Assembly: GCA_003260075.1 (NCBI GenBank)
Contig: QLIY01000748.1
Span: 17,172 to 81,171, forward strand
Direction of reading: 5' to 3'
Length of the DNA: 64,000 bases
DNA from: Phallusia mammillata
Taxonomy: Eukaryota; Chordata; Ascidiacea; Phlebobranchia; Ascidiidae
Position 1 is the first letter of the stretch. Each line of letters begins with the position of its first letter. Of this stretch, positions 57,901-64,000 are shown piece after piece. The position numbers were made by a program, and so were the translations under genes. The notes under the pieces are model-generated. The model was not told the DNA's origin and did no database searches. It worked only from the letters and a program-made list of their open reading frames with translations.

Positions 57901-59315
57901 TACCAGACAATTAGTACAGAATGGTTGTGTTTCGTCTTTATTTTCGTTATGTGGGGTTCGCCGCAAGCATGATTGCCAATCCGACAATGAATACTGATTT
58001 TTTTTGTCTGCAGTGGGAAAAGTGTCGGTATGTTAAAAAATATAATGATAGACGTGATTTCCGTTGGTACTAAGCAGAAATGACACGTTTAACGCTTTAA
58101 ATGGGTGTTCGTAAAAGATTCGGTTTCGGCCGAATCGCAACAAATTATTCGGCCGAAACCGAATCTTTGCAAAAGTGGCCGATTCGGCCGAATAAATTCG
58201 GCAAACCGAATATTCGGTACATCTCTAGTTAATATCCAATCCCCTTTTACTCACACTTGTGTTTTTGGCAATTTTTATTTTATTTGGCGCGAAACTGCTA
58301 ATCACGTGAACAGCGTCGGTTACCCTGGCAACCACGATATGACGGATGTCGGGTTTCTCGAAGTAAAACCCAGATCTTAAGTCCAAAATCGCTTCCCTGC
58401 AATACTTTAACTTTCTGACAACCCAATCCCCACGGTTTATGACCCGACAACGCATCATAACCTTGCTGGGGTTCGAACCCCCCACCTTTAGCTCTTTTAG
58501 ATTTATTTTGCATCAGAAAACCGCCTTTATCCTAATCTGTTTCCAATACAAAGCCGTACTGTGATTTTTGACGTCATATAGGGTTTATTTGTCGGCGCGG
58601 ACGATAGTTTTTGCGGTGACAAGTTAATATAATTTTGCGTCACCATTTCAAGTTTTAATGGTTCGCTTGTCATTGAAAGTCGTCAGTAAACAGTTTACGT
58701 CATATCTAACATTCACTTGAACAAACTAACATTTTCAAAGTAGACGAACGGACGGACATGAAACTGCTCGTAAATTTGACCTTAAGCCAGGGGCATCCAA
58801 CACGCGGCCCACGGGGCAAATGTGGGTTTAGCTTAGGGATGAGTAACGTTTACGTTTATGAAGGCCAGCCAACATTTTATTGACACTTGAGTAGGCCGCA
58901 TAGACTGTTTCAGATGCCTAGTACATGACATGACCTAGCAGCGTGGCCAACCACAGGAGAACCAAAGATTTTGGATTGGAAAGGGCTGGCATAAAGTGGT
59001 ATAGCGTGCATTATCAAGGTATTTGAAAGCGTTTTGACATCTAAGAGCACATGTGGCTCGCGGCTTCAAGGCAGTTTGAAAATTGACCCTGGACAAACTT
59101 TGAGTTGAAGAGCCTTGCCTTAAGCCAGGGGTTCCCAAACTTTATGGTCTGTGGCCTAAATGTCTATTGAATAGCGATTCGTGGCCCACCACGTGCTGTA
59201 AATTTAGGCACAAAAATAACTCAAAAACAGGCGAAATTGTTTCTAGCAATTTATTTTTAATAAGATAGATATGCTCCTGAAATTTGGCTACAAGATTCGG
59301 AATTCTTTGCAAATA

Positions 59316-59385
<70 letters not shown>

Positions 59386-60691
59386 AAATGGCTCTGTGGC
59401 CTTTTGAAAATGTCTTAGGGGCCTAGTACTGGGCCATGGCCCACAGTTTGAAGAGCCTTGCCTTAAGTCAACTTACAACATATTTCGTCCGTGTTTTACG
59501 ATAAAGCTTTGCTACACTTACATTGCACCGAACCTTACCTGTCGTGTCTAGCGGCGTGTTGTCTTTTCTCCACGAGTAAACCGGGTCAGCAACATTCGCT
59601 TTGCACCGGAACTCAATGTTTGATGTTGAATCAAGCGGAACGAGCGTGTCTGCCGGTTCAACGCTGAAAATCTCCGCTGAAAAATTTTAAGTACAGATTA
59701 TAGTTGGTATACAGACTCTATATACTAACTATATAGAGCTTCTCTGGCAATTATTAATCTTGTTTGTGTGATTCTTGGGGTCTGGTGGGATTTTAAGTAA
59801 ACCGGTGTTGCAAAATAGGTGAACTTTGCATCAAGTTCATAAAGCTCTTCTGGCAAATGTAATTTTATTCCGACGTTTCGACGTCCTATACGGGTAGTCT
59901 TCATCAGGGTAAATAACACTGAATGCGAGTAGTACAGTGCACGATAAACAAAGGAAAAAGAATGGAACGCAAACACGTTACAAGTTGGCTTTACATAAGC
60001 TAGTGCTGCCAGGCATAATATCAAGTTTAAAGAGCTCTTATGGCAAAAGTATTTTTATACCGACGTTTCGACGTCTTATACAGGTGGCCTTCATCAGGGT
60101 AAATAACACTGAATGCGTGTAGCGCAGTGCCAGACACTTCAATCAATTCATGCTGTTTAGACTTTCAAGGCACAGGTTTTACTTAAACGGTAATGTGGCA
60201 AAAAGCACAATAAAATTAAGACAATACTAATAAACTATCGCATGGATCGTTGTCTGGTGTAATAATATGTGATTTGTGTGATGCTGTGACGTACTTTTTG
60301 TACATTAATCTGTTTGCACGATGTTACACATTGCACGGTTTACTGCGCAAAGCTAGTTTACGAACGCGCTTTAGAGTCACCGCATGTTAACCGTCGTTTA
60401 TTGCTTGGTTTGTTTGTTTGGAATTTGTTTTGTCACAAAACCCGTCCAGTCCGTTTTTATAAATTATTGATTCCTTTGTGCCTCGAGTGGAACGTTTTAA
60501 AATAGCTTCAGGTTCAACAAACAACAAAACACGTTGGAATTAAGTAAAGTTTGCGCCGAAATAATTTCGAAATTTCAAACGCTTCCAATCAACGCCGGTT
60601 TGCACGTTGCCGCCAAATTAATTATTAACAAACAATAAAACCTACCAGACGATTGTGACGCCACAAGGACGATAATCCATAAGAGTTTCAT
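43174..60691 (-). CDS. Contactin: GPI-anchored neural cell-adhesion molecule (6 Ig + 4 FN3)
   Basis: Cell-surface adhesion protein of axons and glia. Twenty-one coding exons in phase, 1038 aa, the usual contactin length: 60691-60646 (signal peptide MKLLWIIVLVASQSS), 59676-59539, 57659-57522, 56732-56637, 55820-55593, 54436-54340, 53774-53596, 52868-52590, 52138-51988, 51659-51532, 51088-50907, 50471-50375, 49813-49523, 49129-49059, 48325-48143, 47559-47451, 47108-46999, 46640-46487, 45441-45278 (or its duplicate 44948-44785), 43806-43632, 43274-43174. Ig domains show Cys...Trp...DxGxYxC patterns (DDEGKYQC, DMAGTYEC, DVGMYQC, DAGDYTC, QIGTYECC). FN3 domains show APPDPPSNV, YLYRVYAFNKMGKGKAS and WVRAFNEGG. 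The last exon ends in a hydrophobic tail (SSLLMLLCVWTAINSW) without a basic cytosolic part, as expected of a GPI signal. Ig4 is one exon; other Ig domains have two. Which vertebrate contactin it matches cannot be said. Confidence 0.93.
43313..43490. mobile_element. hAT-type MITE, CAGTGGTGGG family, in contactin's last intron
   Basis: 'cagtggtgggattcaattt' at 43312 and 'gctgaatcccaccacccg' near 43470, with the terminal text duplicated (43447-43491). Confidence 0.65.
44157..45441. repeat. Two haplotype copies of a contactin exon region, one with and one without a MITE
   Basis: Bases 44157-44959 recur at 44970-45450 across a G run (44960-44969). Each copy carries the full 164-nt exon encoding LGPWSDFSFLFVTTG (44948-44785 and 45441-45278). 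The first copy contains a MITE, 44184-44542; the second reads straight through that site ('ggtatagtgtattaaaatg'). Only one exon copy fits the protein. Confidence 0.8.
44184..44542. mobile_element. hAT-type MITE, CAGTGGTTCCCAACC family
   Basis: Ends CAGTGGTTCCCAACCTTTG and CTGGTTGGGAACCACTG. GGCCCCC-rich sub-termini. The empty site in the neighbouring duplicate confirms the element boundaries. Confidence 0.85.
45547..46640. repeat. Chain of poly-G-joined duplicates with a truncated contactin exon
   Basis: 45547-45740 recurs at 45758 onward (G run 45747-45757), and 45935-46277 recurs at 46288-46640 (G run 46278-46287). The copy at 46152-46277 is a cut version of the exon 46487-46640 (KLKAAGFNSAG) and lacks its acceptor, so it is not usable. 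Confidence 0.75.
46715..46980 (-). repeat. Single unit of hammerhead-like family C with tail
   Basis: 'cttccagcag', 'caacatttcgatgccccata', 'tgagatgccttcatcagggt' and a tail 'cagtgcacaccaatggccga' match 16810-17270. The core reads CTGATGA...GAAAT. Contactin intron. Confidence 0.55.
48418..48700. ncRNA. Hammerhead repeat, family A: inverted pair with one well-formed type I hammerhead
   Basis: The right arm on the plus strand (48641-48690) has stem I 5' CTGCA, core CTGATGA (48648-48654), stem II GACCT/TAT/AGGTT, GAAA (48668-48671), stem III CAGT/GTGC/AGTG, T, cleavable C (48685), then TGCAG pairing with CTGCA. One stem III pair is G-G; all core bases are present. The left arm (48450-48421, minus) has a mutated core. 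The arms share 'ggctagtgtaaccatc'-like text. Contactin intron. Confidence 0.75.
50581..50868. ncRNA. Hammerhead repeat, family A: second inverted pair
   Basis: The plus-strand arm (50823-50866) keeps CTGATGA, stem II GACCT/TAT/AGGTT, GAAA, a perfect stem III CAGT/GTGC/ACTG, and T-C, but stem I on the 3' side is diverged (TTGTG). The minus-strand arm (50632-50590) has CTGATGAGACTTTATAATTTGAAAC with a weakened stem II. It partly overlaps the intron side of contactin exon 51088-50907. Confidence 0.65.
52200..52275 (-). repeat. Degraded family D hammerhead-like repeat
   Basis: 'gacatgctttatattttcat' and 'caaatgcttatgccatcatc' match 22935-22985 with mutations in the GAAAC part. Contactin intron. 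Confidence 0.45.
54084..54334. repeat. Minisatellite, 21-24 bp unit
   Basis: About eleven copies of 'gtgagtcgtgatttcgtttcat' with C/T variants in a contactin intron, ending next to exon 54436-54340. The reading frame across it (VSRDFVS repeats) is an intron artefact. Confidence 0.75.
54873..55160. repeat. Poly-G tract and joined duplicate in a contactin intron
   Basis: A 49-base G run (54873-54921), then 54946-55044 repeated at 55055-55160 across a second G run (55045-55054). Confidence 0.75.
55944..56493. mobile_element. Intact hAT-type MITE with perfect 8-bp target duplication
   Basis: Ends CAGTGTTTCATACCGGAACG and CCGGTATGAAACACTG; CTTTCTAA on both sides (55936-55943 and 56494-56501). 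The inside is rich in 'tatttcgttccggta'. An n at 56431 marks a short joined duplication. Contactin intron. Confidence 0.9.
57691..57748. repeat. Short tandem repeat (about 19 bp x 3)
   Basis: 'catgtgtcaggcgtcgt', 'catgtgtcaggtgtcgt', 'catgtgtcaggcactgt' in the contactin intron just upstream of exon 57659-57522. Confidence 0.6.
57785..58228. mobile_element. MITE with GATGTACCGAAT ends
   Basis: Starts CAGTGATGTACCGAATCGG, ends ATTCGGTACATCTCTAG; TTAATAT on both sides. Multiple 'ttcggccgaa' palindromes. Related to 17697-17807. Contactin intron. Confidence 0.75.
58430..58505 (-). repeat. tRNA-like SINE fragment
   Basis: Minus strand B-box-like GGGTTCGAACCCC following 'aaaggtgg'. The A-box side is not clear. 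Contactin intron. Confidence 0.4.
58795..59460. mobile_element. Two neighbouring hAT-like MITEs, the second broken by poly-G
   Basis: First: 'ccaggggcatccaacacgcg' to about 59115. Second: 'ccaggggttcccaaacttta' (59126) to 'cccacagtttgaagagcctt' (59459), with a 66-base G run at 59319-59384. Both are preceded by 'ccttaag'-like text, suggesting nested or tandem insertion. Contactin intron. Confidence 0.55.
59830..60130 (-). repeat. Two hammerhead-like family B units in tandem
   Basis: Minus-strand cores at 59906-59866 and 60097-60057: CTGATGAAG, hairpin, GACGTCGAAACGTCGG. The units are about 190 bp apart and both carry 'caaatgtaattttattccga'-type flanks. Contactin first intron. Confidence 0.6.
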
Positions 60692-60891
60692 GACGTCACA
60701 CTTAACGACCTCTAATGTTTCAGTTTTTTGACTCAAATTTGTAGAAAAACCTGAAAAAATACAATATACCTTAGTTATATTCTCCCTGTGTAAGACTCGT
60801 GTAGTTTGCCTTTTACGCCAACTAACCGCTCCTTGCCTAACATGCGCACTATATAACAACGTATGTAAAGTTCCACTGTAGTGTTTTGTGT

Positions 60892-61172
60892 GAAATATTT
60901 GTTATTTCCATGTGTTAATGACCTCGCGTGACAACGTTTTTTCTGAATAATATTGGTTCGTGCCAGCACATATCAATAATAAAGAGAAGGCAGAGTGTTT
61001 AGTGCATGTAAGGCTGAATTTTATAACAATGGCATGATAAAAACTATAAACAAGCAGTGTAACAGGTTAACTTGTTACTTCAATATAAACACGCAAATCG
61101 GTTGGCGTGCCATGAAAAACCACCTCGCGTGCAAACCTTGACATGCGTGCCAGGAGTTGCCGGCCCCTGGGC
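60892..61172. mobile_element. Partial MITE, same family as 27823-28115
   Basis: Near copy of 27870-28100 ending 'gttgccggcccctgggcta'. The left end is missing. It lies in the contactin upstream region. Confidence 0.6.
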
Positions 61173-61751
61173 TAAACTATAACATTGTAAGTTTTTCTTT
61201 ATCTCAACTTGTAGGAGCTTGTTCATGCAAACATGTTGAAATCAATTCCAGACCGCCTCACATAGCGAAACTGTTGTAAAAACTCAAAAACTACGGCGTT
61301 TCATGGTTGACTGCACATAACTGGTTCACTATGTATTGAAGCTCGTTAAAAAAACGTGAACACAGATGCATCATCTCCAATTCACCAAACCTCAAACTTT
61401 CAAATCGCTGCTTGATTGCGACAAAAACGACTTAACAAGTTTTACTAAACCAACCTTAACACACTGTCACACTGTGAAACGCATATGCTGTGTGTGGAAT
61501 GGGCCTTGTTAATATTTTACTATCCTCATCAAACATTTACTTAGTGACTTTATCAGACACGTTACACTGTGCACACATGAAACGCCTACGAAACTTATCT
61601 GGGTTGCACAATACATTCTACCATCGTGAAAAAAACTATTTAAACTATATTTTTTTACGCTGAAAGATTCTATGCCGTTCTATGCCATAGCGCCCCTCAG
61701 TGACCGCTGTGCTAATAGTTTTGGTGATTTTATTATTTTCACTTTTTCCAG

Positions 61752-61849
61752 GCTTCCTGACGCTGCATGTGCTGCTGATCGTGAAGTGGATAACTGGATG
61801 AGAGAAGCAGTTTGAGCCACAGAAACAATCGAACTTGCTGCTGGTTGTG
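61752..61849 (+). other. Weak candidate exon, plus strand
   Basis: Acceptor CACTTTTTCCAG before 61752 and donor GTG|GTAAGT after 61849. Frames run only 15-21 codons before a stop, so it would be a terminal or untranslated exon. No similarity recognised. Confidence 0.15.
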
Positions 61850-62094
61850 GTAAGTTTATTTAATCCACCACAAACACTACATCAGTCACGCATTCAAGCG
61901 TGAATGCCTCCACTAACACACAACGGTGGAATTGTTATTTCCCCGCATACATCTCATCCACATTCTATTGTTTTGTTACCTCCCATTATTACCGATCGCT
62001 TCAAAGCACCGATGTCATTGACATGATTTATGACGTAATAATAGTGGAAAACCGTGAATCTTGTGACGTTAAGAGCAAAGTAATTTGTGCGCAG

Positions 62095-62950
62095 TGAACC
62101 GGAACATTCCCTTGCATTGTTCTGTTCACACTTGATGTGAAATGAATTGATGGGTTTGCGAGTTTTGCGGTCTAAAGCCAAAGGTTGTGGGTTCCAACCC
62201 CGGCTCGATGCTGATAGAGGTTGGAGATTGATATATAGCGCGGCAAACCTCTGTGTTCCAAGTGAGATTAAAATATTAAAATATCTGAAAAAACTGTTAC
62301 AGCTTGATTTACCGTAAGTTAAATTAAGTTTGGTGCTAAATTTTCGTTAAAAAACCTCAGCCAATCATACATTCAGTGCAAATTTAACGTCACGTTAATT
62401 AAAGACGACTTTTAAGCTAAAATCTCCGCCTAAAATAGCTCTCCCGTTTCTTTGAAACTCTATTCCGCTGGTTTAAACCGACAATGTTACACAACATATT
62501 ATGACATCATACACCTGATTCATGACGTCAGGGATAAGGGGGGGGGGGTGAACCGGAACATTCCCTTGCATTGTTCTGTTCACTACTGATGTGAAATGGA
62601 TTGATGGGTTTGCGAGTTTTGCGGGTTTGAAGCGAAAGGTGGTGGGTTCCAACCCCGGCTCGATGCTGCTAGACGCTGGAATCAATAGCGTGGCAAACCT
62701 GTGTTTCAAGTGAGGAAAAAATATTAAAACATCAGAAAAAGGGTTTGGCAGCTTGATTTGCCGCGTGTTAAAGTAGATTGGGTGCTAACTACTATCAGTT
62801 TGAAACCCCAGCAATCTATATATTTAGTACAACTTCATTGCATCGGCATGTAAGTTAAAATCTCCGCCTAAACTAGCTTTAATGACAATGTTGCACAACA
62901 TATTATGACATCATACACCTGATTCATGACGTCAGGGATAAAATCTGTAC
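62095..62950. repeat. Poly-G-joined duplicate carrying a tRNA-like SINE twice
   Basis: 62095-62537 recurs at 62549-62950 across a G run (62538-62548). Each copy holds 'gtgggttccaaccccggctc', a B-box-like sequence, and 'ggtttgccgcgctat'-type text. No gene. Confidence 0.65.
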
Positions 62951-63488
62951 CTTTGCAAACTCGCTAACTTACAAAGACGTTTCAACGAGTAATAACAACT
63001 AACAGCTAAACCTGACAAGTTTTACCGACAAACTTACAGCAGCTGAACTAGTCAGTGGTGGATTGAAACATGTTAGTAACTGCCCCTTCTCAATGTCACC
63101 CTGTGAGTTGCTAGGATACCGATGCTCACGGTTGTCAAGCAACCACAATCGGTTGTAGCGAGCAGTGACACTTAACCGATCGTCTGTCTCGTGACACTTA
63201 ACAGAGTTGGTTTAAAGTTTTTCCTGCATAATAACTTTTTCCCATCCAAGGTTGTAGTTTTTCCTAAAACACTGTAAAATTGAGGGCATACCATATTTTC
63301 ATCACAGAAAGAAGGCACATTTTTGACAAAGAATATTAACAGCAACTTTTACTCCGAAATAAAATGAAAGCATTATCTATTTAAAGAATTCCATGCAGTC
63401 AAATAATGTTGTCCTATTTGGTTAAAGGTAAGTTTGCTTACAAATTGTTAAATTCAATCAACAATAATTACAACTAACTGACACTTAC

Positions 63489-63576
63489 CTGTTGGCTTTG
63501 GTGTACTTTTCAAAGACGAATTGTATTTTATAGTTTTGTTGAATCCCGGAAGTTCAAAAAGGAAACGTTTGGGCAT
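63489..63576 (-). CDS. Candidate upstream first exon of contactin
   Basis: Minus strand ATG 63576 opens 29 codons (MPKRFLFELPGFNKTIKY...) and ends at a donor ACAG|GTAAGT with one base over. The contactin first exon has a good acceptor (TATTTTTTCAG) before 60750 and stays open from there into the signal-peptide ATG at 60691. Joining 63489 to 60750 keeps the frame (GFSTNLSQ...), which would extend contactin by about 49 residues. It may equally be a 5' UTR exon with an upstream ATG, or belong to another gene. No homology known. Confidence 0.35.
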
Positions 63577-63638
63577 TTCTATCGTCCTCGGAGGACAACT
63601 TGGTTTTTGTTAAAAAGGTGGACATGTCAGCAAGGCAT

Positions 63639-63830
63639 TGGTGGGATTCAGCCGGTTCGCACCGGTTCTATAGAACCGTCTCACGAAATTTTATGAGATC
63701 AGTGAACCGGTTTGCATTACTGGTTACTGTCAATGGACTTTTTGTAACAGAACCGGCTGAAAAATATGACNTGGTCAATGGACTTTTTGTAACAGAACCG
63801 GCTGAAAAATATGACTTTTGTTGTGTATGT
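63639..63830. mobile_element. hAT-type MITE, CAGTGGTGGG family, left part
   Basis: 'attggtgggattcagccggt' and the following 150 bases match 208-360. An n at 63771 joins a short repeat of 'tggtcaatggactttttgta'. The right end is not found. Confidence 0.65.
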
Positions 63831-64000
63831 TGGGCCTAGTGGCCAAACCCGGTTACTTTATTCGCTTGAACATATAAAAATTCCGGACAATATTAAATAT
63901 TAAGTTTACTGGAGGTGACGCATAACATGTCATTCTGAACCGGGTAAACTACAATCACCCGATTCGTCAACAAGTGCTCGATTAGAAGCGCTTGTGTTAT

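Larger units (their letters stand above)
60692..64000. other. Region upstream of contactin to the window edge
   Basis: Apart from the candidate exon 63489-63576, the MITEs, SINE duplicates and weak exon listed separately, I see no gene. It presumably contains the contactin promoter. The last 160 bases show nothing recognisable. Confidence 0.5.

Overview
The window looks like nuclear DNA of an ascidian tunicate (a Ciona-like invertebrate chordate). Genes are split into many small exons with GT/AG introns, the proteins are orthologues of chordate families, the introns are short, and closely related alleles appear side by side. The species cannot be named from this sequence.

Layout, left to right: (1) 1-3524, minus: 5' part of an acyl-CoA thioesterase 7 (ACOT7) gene, cut by the left edge. 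(2) 4750-12623, minus: complete ANKZF1/Vms1 gene (ribosome quality control), damaged by assembly duplications. (3) 15784-26271, plus: complete PCTAIRE-type cyclin-dependent kinase (CDK16/17/18), 12 coding exons, 453 aa. (4) 28893-29624, plus: DAPP1-like SH2-PH adaptor in one uninterrupted exon. (5) 32787-41345, plus: SLC26 anion transporter, 16 exons, 768 aa. (6) 43174-60691, minus: contactin, 21 coding exons, 1038 aa, six Ig and four FN3 domains with a GPI-anchor tail; a possible upstream coding exon lies at 63489-63576. The genes are unrelated in function and show no operon-like arrangement. ANKZF1 and the CDK are divergent; SLC26 and contactin converge.

The space between and inside the genes is rich in small mobile elements: at least ten hAT-like MITEs (three with perfect 8-bp target duplications), tRNA-derived SINEs, and several repeat families whose ends carry hammerhead-ribozyme cores. 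One hammerhead family has the three-stem type I fold: the best copy (48641-48690) has full stems I and II and one mismatch in stem III, and copies often sit as inverted pairs, as expected of Penelope-like or retrozyme-like elements. This is the most interesting signal in the window.

A second pervasive signal is technical. About 25 poly-G tracts (8 to 185 bases) and single n characters mark junctions, and most are flanked by diverged duplicate copies of neighbouring sequence, some containing whole exons. They look like unmerged haplotypes and gap fill, not biology.
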